Numbered from the stretch's first letter, positions 35,016 through 45,150 are shown. The stretch: DNA of 64,000 bases from Phocaeicola_A sp045647865 (GCA_045647865.1 JAZRMW010000063.1:62001-126000), one strand, 5' to 3'. The notes: generated by a model from the letters alone, not told the origin. A program made the numbers and translations.

Positions 35016-35282
35016 AAAAAGAAAGGTTTAAACCTTAAACTTTGAATCTTGAACCAAAGGAGTTCAGGAGTGACGCTTCGCTTAGGCGTAGCAAGGCTCG
35101 CAGAAAGAAGCACTAGATGTGCTTCTGTGCCGTAGCGAGGGGAGCACAGTACTCTGTGCGACGGGGCTCCGAAGGAGTGTAGACGAATGTCCTGCTTGCA
35201 TGGTGTCTTCGTTTCCGCCCCTACAGGCAATCACTCACTCGTAGCTTGTAGCTCGTAACTCGTAGCTGATTGAACCTTGAAC
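35016..35282. repeat. Repeat-rich spacer upstream of the nitroreductase
   Basis: No gene. Contains GGTTTAAACC-type words (35023-35056), two tight hairpins (GAAGCAC TAGAT GTGCTTC near 35107-35125 and GCACAG TACT CTGTGC near 35145-35160) and CTCGTAGCTTGTAGCTCG words (35237-35269) shared with 31494-31590. Confidence 0.55.
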
Positions 35283-35975
35283 TTAAATCTTCCCTTCGTC
35301 GGCATAGCTGTAGTAGCGGCCATCAGTGACAATGACATGATCCATCAAGCGGATGTTCATCACCTCGCAAGCCTGACGGAGACGTTCGGTCAACAAATCG
35401 TCGTGACGGCTGGGACGTACACTGCCCGAGGGATGATTGTGGCAAAGCACAATGGAAGTGGCTCTGCCTAAAATGGCCTCACGCAACACCAAGCGAACAT
35501 CGGCCACCACCTCGGTGATACCTCCTGTAGCTACCCGACGGGAGTCAATGAGTTTGCAGGCATTGTTCAGCAACATCACCCAAAACTCTTCGATCGGCAA
35601 ATCGGCCATCTTGGGATGGAAACAGTTGTAGATGTCACGCGAAGAACGTACCACTAACCGTTCTTCCACCTCGGCCAACTTGCGGCGACGCCCCAGTTCA
35701 CAGGCGGCCATCACCGTCACTGCCTTGGCCGGACCTATGCCATTGAACTGGCAAAGTTGCTCCAACGAGAGTTTGCCCAGTTCATTCAGATTGTTTCCAC
35801 AAGCAGCCAGAACGCGACGCATCAGTTCGACGGCCGTCTCCTTAGTGCTGCCCGAACCGATAAGGATGGCCAGCAACTCAGCATCGGTCAATACGCCTGC
35901 CCCGTGAGCCATCATCTTCTCACGCGGACGGTCCTCTTCGGCCCATTGGTTGATGTTCAGCTTTTCTGTACTCAT
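35283..35975 (-). CDS. radC: RadC family JAB/MPN-domain protein
   Basis: 230 residues, usual length. N-terminal helix-hairpin-helix (ELGKLSLEQLCQFNGIGPAK) followed by a JAMM metalloprotease-like domain with HNHPSGSVRPSRHD (from about residue 178) and the family's IRLMDHVIVTDGRYYSYADEG end. The old name DNA repair protein RadC is not well supported biochemically; the JAMM metal site suggests an isopeptidase- or nuclease-like activity. Stop/start overlap of four bases with the upstream DUF2461 gene. Confidence 0.95.
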   Translation of the reverse strand: MSTEKLNINQWAEEDRPREKMMAHGAGVLTDAELLAILIGSGSTKETAVELMRRVLAACGNNLNELGKLSLEQLCQFNGIGPAKAVTVMAACELGRRRKLAEVEERLVVRSSRDIYNCFHPKMADLPIEEFWVMLLNNACKLIDSRRVATGGITEVVADVRLVLREAILGRATSIVLCHNHPSGSVRPSRHDDLLTERLRQACEVMNIRLMDHVIVTDGRYYSYADEGKI

Positions 35976-36655
35976 AATTCTCCTTCACGTGAATAGGCAA
36001 TGCCCCGATTGATGTAATCCAAGAAGGGTTTGGTGGTGTGGAAAAGTTCCGCCACACGCTGTGACAGGTTGTCGGCCAACAGGAAATCGGTGTCGGGGGT
36101 ATAGCAGAGGCAAAAGGCTTTCAGACGAAGGTACTCTTCGTAAGGAGTGCCCACAGGGAAACCTTTGGGATTGCGCTTGAGTGCTCCCTCGCGGTCGAGC
36201 CAAAAGTGCTTGTCTGCCGCATGTAATGCCTGTTCAAAATCACCGCCACCATAAGCAATGTCTTCACGCAGGATACGCAAAGCCTCGGGCGTGCAACAAT
36301 AGTCACCTGCAGCCAGCATGTGGTTGTCGGGATACCCATCACCACCCGTGCTTACATGGAAGTAGTAGCCCGAATAGCCGCTCTTCTTCCCGCCCGGACA
36401 GATGAATGCTCCCATGTGGGTCTTGTAGGGACTCTTGTCGTCGGAAAAACGGACATCGCGATAAATGCGATATACACAATCCTTGGGTGTCAGACCCGAT
36501 ACCGAAGAGTCAAAACTGGCAATGCCTGCAATCAGTTCGGCTACAAAGTCATTGAAACGTGCCTGTTGGCGCAAGTACTCACTCTTATGGGCATTGAACC
36601 ATTCGCGGTCATTGTGGCACTTCAACTGCCGTAAAAAAGAAATTATCTCCTTCAT
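35972..36655 (-). CDS. DUF2461 family protein
   Basis: 227 residues, the conserved DUF2461 (TIGR02453) family: FLRQLKCHNDREWFNAHKSE at the N-terminus, RIYRDVRFSDDKSPYKTHMGAF and GYYFHVSTGGD in the middle. No catalytic mechanism is established. Upstream TACCTTTG box at 36684-36691; translationally coupled to radC. Confidence 0.92.
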   Translation of the reverse strand: MKEIISFLRQLKCHNDREWFNAHKSEYLRQQARFNDFVAELIAGIASFDSSVSGLTPKDCVYRIYRDVRFSDDKSPYKTHMGAFICPGGKKSGYSGYYFHVSTGGDGYPDNHMLAAGDYCCTPEALRILREDIAYGGGDFEQALHAADKHFWLDREGALKRNPKGFPVGTPYEEYLRLKAFCLCYTPDTDFLLADNLSQRVAELFHTTKPFLDYINRGIAYSREGEL

Positions 36656-36683
36656 ACAAGGTTCATGATTCTGAAAACTCGAA

Positions 36684-36691
36684 CAAAGGTA
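36684..36691 (-). promoter_or_regulatory. TAnnTTTG box of the DUF2461-radC unit
   Basis: Minus-strand TACCTTTG, 29 bp before the start codon. A TTTG lies further upstream but with 16-bp spacing, shorter than usual. Confidence 0.6.
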
Positions 36692-36781
36692 AGCAAATAA
36701 TTCCTTTCAAAAGAATTATTTTCATGGATAAAAACACCCTAATCCAAAAAATCATACATTTTTCGGATTAGGCTCGTTTCC

Positions 36782-39193
36782 TCACTTCATTATCGTCTCC
36801 ACCGGGCGCTCTTTGGCCGCACGCCAGCTCTGCACGGTGACGGTAAGGCAGACGATGAACGACACGATGAGGAAGGCCACGGCGAAGAGCCACCAGTGCA
36901 TCGGGGTGCGATAGGCAAAGGACTCTATCCACTTATTATATAAGGTGTAGGCCACAGGCGCGGCAAAGAGGAAGCAGACGGCCAGGATGCGGAGATACTG
37001 CATGTTGAACATCACGAGGATGCCGCGTGTGGTTGCACCGAACACCTTGCGGATGCCAATCTCCTTGCGCTTGGCACGTGTCTCGAAGAGGACGAGGCCA
37101 AAGACGCCGATGAGGGGGATGAGGAGGGAAACAATTGCGCCGACAAGAAGGAGTTTCAATTGTTTCATTTCGTTGGCATAAGCCTGACCGAGCACATCAT
37201 CAGGCTTGTAATAAGTCAATTTACACTGTCCTTCAGAGATTTTCTGATTTTGCTCGTCAATAAAGCGGATAGCCTCATCAACTTTGCCAGGAGAGGCTAC
37301 ACGCACAACAAAGTTAGAGCCCTGACCTCCACCAGAACAAATGGCCATGGGAGAGATTTCATTGCGGAGACTCTTGTGGTGGATATTCTCCATAAAGCCG
37401 ACAATTTCATGATTTCCTACAACATCGTGCAGCTTCAAACCAAATTGTTGGCGGGCCGCTTCGTTGAAGATTGCCACATCCTTGTCTTCGTCTTCGGCAC
37501 GGAAGTTGCGTCCTTCTGTCACTTTGATTCCAACCGTAGTCAGAAAGTTGTACCCTGAATATTCCGCATTGAATGCTATATTTCGGCCATTGTGCTCACG
37601 TCCCCATCCCTGAAATTGGTCTTGCCCTAAAACTGCGCTTGACCACGACACTTCACTGATAGCAGGAGAGCTCTTTATCGCCTGCATCATGGGGTCAAGG
37701 TAATTGAACCATTTGAACCGATGCGTCTTTATCAGATAGTCTTCGGAGACTTCTACATAAAGCACCAAATTGCGGTCATACCCTACGGAGGAGGTGCGTA
37801 TATAATAATGTTGGGCAGAAAAGAGAAGTAACACCAACAGGATGACAAAAGAGGCCGTAAACTGAAACGCAATCAGCACACGACGGAACATCTGACCGGC
37901 GGGCGAAAGGGCAAAGTTCCCGTTTATCACCAAAGCAGGCTTGCGTGTGGTCAGATACCAGGCAGGATAGCAACCGGCCACAACAGGAAGCAGTACTACC
38001 AAAGCGAGCATTATCAGAAGCGTCTCGCCATTCTTGGCAAAAGCAAGGTCACACTTCAGCAAGTCGTTCAAGAATCCCAGATGAATGATGACATTCATCA
38101 AAAGCATCGATAAAATGATTGCCATCAAGGTGTTGAAGACTGCTATTTTCAACATCTTCCACCTAAGCGAAGCCGACTTTGCCCCAAGGATACGCCGCAC
38201 GTTGACCTCCTTTATTTGATAAGGCACCATGGCCATCGCAAAATTGACATAATTGATGGCGGCAATCACTATCACCAACAAGGCCACCAAAGTCAAGGCC
38301 CACACCAAAGTCTCATTCCCATTGCGCTTGCCAAAATACAAATCTTCAAATCTGTCATCCTTATAATGCTCGTTCTGAATGAAATAAACATCATGCAAAG
38401 GGATGAACGTAAAATGGGAGACAGTTTCCCTCAAAAGAGTGCTGTTTGCCAAAAGTTCCTCCGAGATGGCCTCGCTTTCCGCTCCTTCGCGCAATTTGAC
38501 GAACAGGCAATGGTTCCAATTCCCCTCATCTTTCCATAGTTCATCCTGCTGTTGTTCGCTCAAGCATCGGTACACTTCGTTTTCCATGTGGCTGTTGGTG
38601 GGAAAGTCCCTGTAAACCGCACCAACGTTCACTTCCGTATAGTCCTTGTCCCATAGTCCTTTCACCCGACATTGCCGGCCGACATAAGAGTCTGCTTCGC
38701 CGAAGAGTTTCTTGGCCAAACTCAAAGAGATGAATACGTTGTGCGAATCGCAAAAAGCCGCCGTATCACCCTCGAGAAGGTCAAACGAGAACACATTGAA
38801 CAGCTCTGGTGTGGAGTAACGGATGTTTGCCATCAAGGGTTCAGCGCCTTCATTCTCCACAGGGATAAATTCCTTTTCTCCATCCAGGTAATATATCCCT
38901 GCATGGTTTTCAAACTGTTGGCTGCTTTTGACAATCTCCTCCATGAAAGAGGCAATGTAGGTGTCTTGTTCATCCCTTATCCCAAATTCCTTGAATGCTT
39001 CATCAAACTTCTTATTCCGATGAAACACCTGACACACCCTATCCGCATCCTTATGGAAGCGGTCGAAGGTGACGTGCCACATCACTTCCGCCATCAACAC
39101 GTAGAAGATGACGAATGCCAGACTGAGGCCCAACAGATTGAGCCAGAAGGCCGCACCGCGTGCGGCGAAGAGGTTTTTCAAATAATCTTTCAT
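36782..39193 (-). CDS. FtsX/MacB-type ABC transporter permease, paralogue 1
   Basis: 803 residues. Start at ATG 39193 (MKDYLKNLFAARGAAFWLNL), shared with the neighbour; the upstream 67 codons overlap the other gene's end and are rejected. One membrane helix (LLGLSLAFVIFYVLMAEVMW), a MacB-like periplasmic domain (about 60-290), three helices, a second large periplasmic domain, and three or four C-terminal helices with the FtsX signature KRKEIGIRKVFGATTRGI. The ATPase partner is not in the window. Such permeases in Bacteroides work as MacB-like exporters or mechanotransmission complexes; cargo unknown. Both gene ends are almost identical to paralogue 2. Confidence 0.88.
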   Translation of the reverse strand: MKDYLKNLFAARGAAFWLNLLGLSLAFVIFYVLMAEVMWHVTFDRFHKDADRVCQVFHRNKKFDEAFKEFGIRDEQDTYIASFMEEIVKSSQQFENHAGIYYLDGEKEFIPVENEGAEPLMANIRYSTPELFNVFSFDLLEGDTAAFCDSHNVFISLSLAKKLFGEADSYVGRQCRVKGLWDKDYTEVNVGAVYRDFPTNSHMENEVYRCLSEQQQDELWKDEGNWNHCLFVKLREGAESEAISEELLANSTLLRETVSHFTFIPLHDVYFIQNEHYKDDRFEDLYFGKRNGNETLVWALTLVALLVIVIAAINYVNFAMAMVPYQIKEVNVRRILGAKSASLRWKMLKIAVFNTLMAIILSMLLMNVIIHLGFLNDLLKCDLAFAKNGETLLIMLALVVLLPVVAGCYPAWYLTTRKPALVINGNFALSPAGQMFRRVLIAFQFTASFVILLVLLLFSAQHYYIRTSSVGYDRNLVLYVEVSEDYLIKTHRFKWFNYLDPMMQAIKSSPAISEVSWSSAVLGQDQFQGWGREHNGRNIAFNAEYSGYNFLTTVGIKVTEGRNFRAEDEDKDVAIFNEAARQQFGLKLHDVVGNHEIVGFMENIHHKSLRNEISPMAICSGGGQGSNFVVRVASPGKVDEAIRFIDEQNQKISEGQCKLTYYKPDDVLGQAYANEMKQLKLLLVGAIVSLLIPLIGVFGLVLFETRAKRKEIGIRKVFGATTRGILVMFNMQYLRILAVCFLFAAPVAYTLYNKWIESFAYRTPMHWWLFAVAFLIVSFIVCLTVTVQSWRAAKERPVETIMK

Positions 39194-39243
39194 AATTGGT
39201 ATTTGGTAAATTCCATTCTTTATGTTTATGCCTTGTCTCACCC

Positions 39244-41616
39244 TCACTTCATTATCGTCTCCACCGGGCGCTCTTTGGCCGCACGCCAACTTTGTACGGT
39301 GACGGTGAAGCAGACGACGAACGCCACGATGAGGAAGGCCACGGCGAAGAGCCACCAGTGTATGGGCGTGCGGTAGGCGAACGATTCTATCCACTTATTA
39401 TATAAGGTGTAGGCCACAGGCGCGGCAAAGAGGAAGCAGATGGCCAGGATGCGGAGGTACTGCATGTTGAACATCACGAGGATACCGCGCGTGGTTGCAC
39501 CGAACACCTTGCGGATGCCAATCTCCTTGCGCTTGGCCCGTGTCTCGAAAAGAACAAGGCCGAACACTCCGATAAGGGAAATGACGAGCGAGACGATGGA
39601 GCCAGTGAGCACCAATGTCTTCTGATTATTTTCTTCGCGATAGGCACGTTCAAGAACGCGCTCTTTGGTGATGATGGAGTAATCCTTATCTGCCAAGTCA
39701 TGCTTTTGGCAAACATCCTCTACTTGGCGGATAACCGCAGCCATCTTGTCAGGCGAAGAGACACGGATAGCCATCTTGTCGAGCTGGTATAATGTGTTTA
39801 CGTGGAAAGCCGAAGGGCCTATCAGGTTACGCATGTTTCGGGCATTGACATCCTCTGCATATCCCACAACCTCAACACCTTTCCCATCTTTGGTGGCAAA
39901 ATAGAAGCCAAACTCTGTACCCAAAGGGATGCTGCCATATTCTCTACGAACCGCTTCGTTGAGAATGAACGAGAATTGGTCTTCTTGGCGGAAGTTGCGT
40001 CCTTCGATAATCCGTATCCCCATTACATCCAAGAAGTCTGGTTCTACCACATACACTTGTAAGGTTATATGTTCCCCTTCGTGCCTAATACTCCACTCCA
40101 TGGTAACATCCCTTTCTCCCAATACATCACGACACTTGGCCGCACCTACCACGTCGGGCAACATCTTCAGGTCGCTCTTGATGGCTTCACTCACCGAAGC
40201 GTTACTGAGTCTTGAACTTTGCAGATAGAAAATGGAGTCGCGGGCATACCCCACGGGCATGGTAGCGACATAGTGATGCTGGGCATTCATCAGGAGCAAC
40301 AGGACAACAACGGCCAGTGAAGAGGTGAACTGCACACCGATAAGTCCCTTGCGCAATGCCCGTCCGCGTTCGCTGAGGGCAAAGTTGCCGTTGATGACAA
40401 GGGCGGGCTTACGGCTCGTCTGATACCAAGTGGGATAGGCACTGGTACCAAGTACAGTCAAGAAGGACACCGCCCCCATGATGCATAGGATATCGAGATT
40501 CTTATCAAAAGCCATGTCGCTGTTCATCAAATTGTCTAGATAGCCACCTTGGATAATGAACCACAAAATACCGATGGCCAACGAAACTGACAAGAGAATT
40601 ACCACTACTGTCTGTCCGACGAGCGACAAGCGCAAGGAACTGGTCGAAGCACCGAATATCTTGCGCACGTTGATAGCCTTGATGTGGTAGGGAATCATGG
40701 CCATTGCAAAGTTGATGTAGTTGATGGCCGCTATGATGACCACAAGTATTGCCAACATGAAATACAACAGGAACATGTCACGGCTACCCCCGCCGCCAAA
40801 GTCGGCCTTATCCATGAAATAGACATCGTGCAGGGGATAGAGGCGGAAGCCAGCCTTGGCCAAATCCTCCTCGCCGTCTTTTTTACCCAGAGCATTGTTG
40901 ACGAATTTCGTAAACAAATCCTTTTCCGCTAATTCCGGAACAATTTCCTTGTGCAAGCGGAGGTAGCATTGATAGTTACCGCTTATGCCGTCTTTCTTTA
41001 TTTTTCCATAGATTCCCTCGGGAATCACCATATAGCAAGTGTTGGCTACAATGGTGTTTTTGGGGAAATCGCGATAGACGCCCGTTATTTGGAAATAGGT
41101 CTTGGCATTCTTGGCCGGTTCGAAGGTGAGTCCCAGGTAACTTTCGCGTTCGCCAAAGAGTTTTTGTGCGGCACTCAGCGGCACAATTACCTCGTGTGGA
41201 TTGCCACTGAGACGGCTGTCTCCCTCCACCATGTCGAAAGTGAAGACTTCCGTCCAACCGGGAAGCACGGGCTTTATATTGAAGCGGATAGGCTCTTTTC
41301 CAAAAACAGAATCCGACGGAACTACGTCGAATTTATCTTCTCCAAACGCCACACCTATCGCTTCCACACCGTCAGGTAAACTGTTCGCAAGGCCGTCCAC
41401 CGTTATACCAGTGAAGAGAGCAGTTCTTTGATCTCCATTATACATTTGCAACTTGTAGAGTTGGTCGGGGTCACGATGTTGCCGGTCATAACCATGCACC
41501 CACATCACTTCCGCCATCAGCACGTAGAAGATGACGAAGGCCAGACTGAGGCCCAGCAGATTGAGCCAAAAGGCCGCACCGCGTGCGGCGAAGAGGTTTT
41601 TCAAATAATCTCTCAT
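39244..41616 (-). CDS. FtsX/MacB-type ABC transporter permease, paralogue 2
   Basis: 790 residues, same architecture as the downstream copy, 50 bp away on the same strand. ATG 41616 (MRDYLKNLFAARGAAFW) is chosen over 41634 by alignment with the paralogue. N-terminal ~40 residues and C-terminal ~130 residues (from LIGVFGLVLFETRAKRKE) are nearly identical to paralogue 1, also at DNA level, while the periplasmic middle differs strongly. It probably forms a heteromeric or duplicated exporter with paralogue 1. Confidence 0.88.
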   Translation of the reverse strand: MRDYLKNLFAARGAAFWLNLLGLSLAFVIFYVLMAEVMWVHGYDRQHRDPDQLYKLQMYNGDQRTALFTGITVDGLANSLPDGVEAIGVAFGEDKFDVVPSDSVFGKEPIRFNIKPVLPGWTEVFTFDMVEGDSRLSGNPHEVIVPLSAAQKLFGERESYLGLTFEPAKNAKTYFQITGVYRDFPKNTIVANTCYMVIPEGIYGKIKKDGISGNYQCYLRLHKEIVPELAEKDLFTKFVNNALGKKDGEEDLAKAGFRLYPLHDVYFMDKADFGGGGSRDMFLLYFMLAILVVIIAAINYINFAMAMIPYHIKAINVRKIFGASTSSLRLSLVGQTVVVILLSVSLAIGILWFIIQGGYLDNLMNSDMAFDKNLDILCIMGAVSFLTVLGTSAYPTWYQTSRKPALVINGNFALSERGRALRKGLIGVQFTSSLAVVVLLLLMNAQHHYVATMPVGYARDSIFYLQSSRLSNASVSEAIKSDLKMLPDVVGAAKCRDVLGERDVTMEWSIRHEGEHITLQVYVVEPDFLDVMGIRIIEGRNFRQEDQFSFILNEAVRREYGSIPLGTEFGFYFATKDGKGVEVVGYAEDVNARNMRNLIGPSAFHVNTLYQLDKMAIRVSSPDKMAAVIRQVEDVCQKHDLADKDYSIITKERVLERAYREENNQKTLVLTGSIVSLVISLIGVFGLVLFETRAKRKEIGIRKVFGATTRGILVMFNMQYLRILAICFLFAAPVAYTLYNKWIESFAYRTPIHWWLFAVAFLIVAFVVCFTVTVQSWRAAKERPVETIMK

Positions 41617-41730
41617 AATTTTGGTATGTATCAAGTCCTTTTATTTATTGTTTCACTCTCTTTTTGTGTTTGCTTAAGAGAAAAATTGGTTTACCTTGCT
41701 CTTTTTTCATTTTGCCTTTAGTCGAAAGTT

Positions 41731-41863
41731 TAATCAGCAGTGCTAATCACATAATCAGCAGTGCTAATCATGTAATCAGCAGTGGTGATTATATAATCAG
41801 CAGTGGAGATTAAAGTTTTCGCTTTAGTCAGACGAGTTTTCGCTGGTGTCAAACCGGTTTTTC
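41731..41863. repeat. Two adjacent arrays, both with 21-bp period
   Basis: TAATCAGCAGTG-starting units at 41731, 41752, 41773 and 41794 (21 bp apart), followed by GTTTTCGCT-type units at 41815, 41836 and 41857, again 21 bp apart and in step with the first array. The minus-strand ORF through it (TADYIIS repeats) simply reflects the multiple-of-three period and is not taken as a gene. The rest of 41870-42157 is empty apart from a G8 run near 42071 and a CCACAC/GTGTGG hairpin near 42113. Confidence 0.85.
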
Positions 41864-42157
41864 TCCGTAGCATATTCATCTTTTCTCTCTTCAGCTTTGG
41901 CCCGTAGCTCTTCACTCGTGGCCCATTTCTCCTTACAAAATTATTGAATCCACCAAATATCTGCTGTTAAAACTCTGTTAAATCGTATTTTTAGAGTGAA
42001 AATTGTATGATTTTCATACACTCATTTTTTGAGAAAAAGGATTTTGGCCGGTTTTGAGCGGAAAAAGATAGGGGGGGGAGAAGGTATAAAAAAGGATAAG
42101 ATTGAAAATACCACACGGATAGTGTGGAAAGGACAGATGATTGCGTTTTTCAGGAAA

Positions 42158-44254
42158 TCAACTGATGTCTGACCAGTTGATATTCGTTTTGCGCATCTGA
42201 CGCAAGCGTGCCCACATCATGGCATGATGGGGTGCTGTGCCATCGGGGTCGGTCTCCACCACTTGGCGGGCAATCTCGCGTACGTGTTGGAGAAGTTGGG
42301 CATCGCGGGTAATGTTGGCTATGCGCAAATCGAAGGCTACGCCACTCTGTTGGGTTCCTTCCAAATCGCCAGGGCCACGGAGTTTAAGGTCGGCTTCGGC
42401 AATCTCGAAACCGTCATTCGTCTGCACCATGATGTCAATACGCTTGCGGGTATCTTCAGAGAGCTTATACCCGGTGACCAGGATGCAATAGGATTGGTCG
42501 GCTCCGCGCCCTACCCGACCACGCAACTGATGAAGTTGAGAAAGGCCGAACCGCTCGGCATTCTCGATGACCATCACCGAAGCATTGGGCACGTTCACCC
42601 CGACCTCTATCACGGTGGTGGCCACCATTATCTGTGTCTCGCCCGTGACGAAGCGTTGCATCTCGGCTTCCTTCTCAGCGGGTTTCATCTGGCCATGTAC
42701 TTTACAGACCTTGTATTCGGGAAACACTTCACAGATGGTCTGATAGCCGTCCTCCAGATTCTTGAGGTCCATCTTTTCACTCTCTTTGATAAGGGGATAG
42801 ACGATATAGACTTGTCTTCCCTCCTGTATCTGCTTGCGAATATCGGCATAGAGCGAAGCACGGCGGTTGTCGAACTGATGCACCGTACGGATGGGCTTAC
42901 GACCGGGAGGCAATTCGTCGATAATGGATACGTCCAAGTCGCCATAGAGCGTCATGGCCAACGTGCGGGGGATGGGCGTAGCGGTCATCACCAGGACATG
43001 CGGAGGAGTGGAATTCTTCTGCCAAAGTTTGGCACGCTGGGCGACGCCGAAACGGTGCTGCTCGTCGATGACGGCCATACCAAGGCGGGCAAAGGAGACG
43101 GTATCCTCCAACACGGCATGAGTACCGATGAGGATATGTACCTTTCCCGTAATCACTCCCTCCAGAATCTCTGCACGGCGTTTTCCCTTGATGCTGCCTG
43201 TAAGCAATTCGACACGCACATCCATACCGTAGAGCATACGGGTAATACTGTCGTAATGTTGTGATGCAAGAATCTCAGTCGGTGCCATCATACAAGCTTG
43301 ATAGCCATTATCAAGAGCTATCAACATGGACATCAGCGCCACCAATGTCTTGCCACTGCCCACATCCCCTTGAAGCAGGCGGTTCATCTGACGGCCGTAT
43401 CCCATATCCTTGCGTATTTCCTTGATGACACGCTTCTGTGCACCCGTCAGTTCAAAGGGAAGGTTTTGCGAGTAGAATGTATTGAACACCTCGCCTATCC
43501 GACTAAAGACAAACCCCTGGTAGCGTTGCTGACGCTCCTTCATGTAGCGCAGGATATTGAGCTGCACAAAGAAGAGTTCTTCGAACTTCAAGCGGAATTG
43601 TGCGCGCCGCAAATCTTCAGGAGTCTTGGGAAAATGGATGTTCATCAAAGCCTCCGTAAGGGAAGGCAAATGGTTTTTCTCTATAATATAATCGGGAAGT
43701 GTTTCAGGCAAAGGTTCTTTAATGAGATCACACAAATTGGCCACCAGTTTCTCTATCATGCGAGAATTCAACCAATTGTGTTTCATCTTCTCGGTCGTAT
43801 TGTAATAGGGCTGCAAACCCATATTGGAAAGCACCAGTTCATCGGCCGGGTCAATGTCAGGATGAGCGATGTTCACCCGTCCTCCAAAGACTGTAGGCTT
43901 ACCAAAGACGATATAAGGGGTACGCAACTTGTACTTCCCCGTTACGAATTTCTGTCCCTGAAACCAGACAAGATCCACCACACCTGTGCCGTCGCTGAAG
44001 TGGGCCACCAGACGTTTGCGATAGCCTTCCCCCATTTCCTCAAAACTAAGGATTTGTCCGCGCAACTGGATGTAGGGCATGTTACCGTCAATCTCGTGCA
44101 CATAGTAGAGACGACTACGGTCGATATACTTATAAGGAAAATAATACAACAGATCTTGCAACGAACGGATACCGAGTTCCTTCTCCAGCACAGCAGCCCG
44201 CTGAGGGCCTACACCGGGAAGATACTTGATGTCACGGGTTGCAAGGTCGAACAT
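42158..44254 (-). CDS. recG: ATP-dependent DNA helicase RecG
   Basis: 698 residues, normal length. Remodels stalled replication forks and Holliday junctions. N-terminal wedge/OB domain (RGQILSFEEMGEGYRKRLVA), Walker A LLQGDVGSGKTLVALM near residue 300, the RecG-type DEQH box in AVIDEQHRFGVAQR, TATPIPRTLAMT, and the QLRGRVGRG motif VI. Ends with the LKLRGPGDLEGTQQSG TRG region. Next to ispD in the usual Bacteroidota order. Confidence 0.97.
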   Translation of the reverse strand: MFDLATRDIKYLPGVGPQRAAVLEKELGIRSLQDLLYYFPYKYIDRSRLYYVHEIDGNMPYIQLRGQILSFEEMGEGYRKRLVAHFSDGTGVVDLVWFQGQKFVTGKYKLRTPYIVFGKPTVFGGRVNIAHPDIDPADELVLSNMGLQPYYNTTEKMKHNWLNSRMIEKLVANLCDLIKEPLPETLPDYIIEKNHLPSLTEALMNIHFPKTPEDLRRAQFRLKFEELFFVQLNILRYMKERQQRYQGFVFSRIGEVFNTFYSQNLPFELTGAQKRVIKEIRKDMGYGRQMNRLLQGDVGSGKTLVALMSMLIALDNGYQACMMAPTEILASQHYDSITRMLYGMDVRVELLTGSIKGKRRAEILEGVITGKVHILIGTHAVLEDTVSFARLGMAVIDEQHRFGVAQRAKLWQKNSTPPHVLVMTATPIPRTLAMTLYGDLDVSIIDELPPGRKPIRTVHQFDNRRASLYADIRKQIQEGRQVYIVYPLIKESEKMDLKNLEDGYQTICEVFPEYKVCKVHGQMKPAEKEAEMQRFVTGETQIMVATTVIEVGVNVPNASVMVIENAERFGLSQLHQLRGRVGRGADQSYCILVTGYKLSEDTRKRIDIMVQTNDGFEIAEADLKLRGPGDLEGTQQSGVAFDLRIANITRDAQLLQHVREIARQVVETDPDGTAPHHAMMWARLRQMRKTNINWSDIS

Positions 44255-44362
44255 GTGGTATTAATTATGAATTCAAACTTTTACAATAATTCTTAGGAGT
44301 ACAGGATTTACAGAAGTGCAGGAGTACTGACAATCGTATTGCCTACATGATGAAATAGGGTT

Positions 44363-45040
44363 TTATACACGAATCACCAATGCCTCGGCCACAATCAAGT
44401 CGAAAGGGGTTGTTATCTTGATATTTTCCCGATTGCCTTGCACAAGGATGACTTCGTGGCCAAGAGCCTCCACCACCGAAGCATCATCCGTGAAGGCTGG
44501 GATATAAGGTTGCGCGTATGCCCGCTTCAAGAGAGGGAGGGAGAACACTTGGGGTGTCTGCACCAGTTTGTAATCATCGCGACTGACGGTTTCGCTCTTT
44601 CCTCCGTCTTTCAAATGACGCACCGTTTCTACCACATCAGTTACAGGCACCACGGCTCCTACACGGGCCGCTTCGGCATAGCAACGGGCAATGACTTCGG
44701 CCGAGACAAAAGGACGTACACCATCATGTACACCCACCAAAGCCTCTTCGTCCGCAGGGATGGTATCCAATCCATTCTTGACGGAGTGGAAACGTGTCTC
44801 TCCTCCATCGGCCAAACGGTACGGCAAAGTGAAAGCATATTCTTCGCAAAGAGCTTTCCAATAGGTTTGTTGAGTAACGGGAAGCACCAACACAATCCGT
44901 ATCTCTGCATCAAAGGCATGAAAGGCCTCCATCGTACGCATCAATACAGGTTTCCCTCCAATGGGAAGAAATTGTTTGGGAATCTCGCCTCCCATACGGA
45001 GACCTTTGCCACCGGCTACGATGATGATGTATTTTTTCAT
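44363..45040 (-). CDS. ispD: 2-C-Methyl-D-erythritol 4-phosphate cytidylyltransferase
   Basis: 225 residues. Transfers CMP to MEP in the non-mevalonate isoprenoid pathway. The nucleotide loop IIVAGGKGLRMGGEIPKQF at the N-terminus, VGVHDGVRPFVS and VVPVTDVVETV are the expected IspD motifs. ATG 45040 is used; the frame is open 38 codons further but those residues are not part of the fold and lie in spacer sequence. Lies between recG and a DJ-1 family gene, all on the minus strand. Confidence 0.95.
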   Translation of the reverse strand: MKKYIIIVAGGKGLRMGGEIPKQFLPIGGKPVLMRTMEAFHAFDAEIRIVLVLPVTQQTYWKALCEEYAFTLPYRLADGGETRFHSVKNGLDTIPADEEALVGVHDGVRPFVSAEVIARCYAEAARVGAVVPVTDVVETVRHLKDGGKSETVSRDDYKLVQTPQVFSLPLLKRAYAQPYIPAFTDDASVVEALGHEVILVQGNRENIKITTPFDLIVAEALVIRV

Positions 45041-45150
45041 ATTCTTCACCAACGAAGTGTCAGTCACGAGTGACCAATGACAAGCTTCATTTGCATCGTA
45101 GCTTGTCACCCACACTCCATGATTAGCACTTCTTAATTCTTGAATCATTG

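Noticed and set aside
36782..39394. Longer start of permease paralogue 1 at 39394
   Set aside because: The extra 67 codons lie over the end of paralogue 2 and show no similarity to the family; both paralogues align from (K/R)DYLKNLF.
41730..41915. Minus-strand ORF with TADY(I/M/V)IS peptide repeats
   Set aside because: It arises because the 21-bp DNA period is a multiple of three; no other gene-like feature, and the period continues where the ORF's repeat ends.
42224..43264. Long plus-strand ORF of 346 codons opposite recG
   Set aside because: Antisense shadow of a fully conserved gene; its translation resembles no family.
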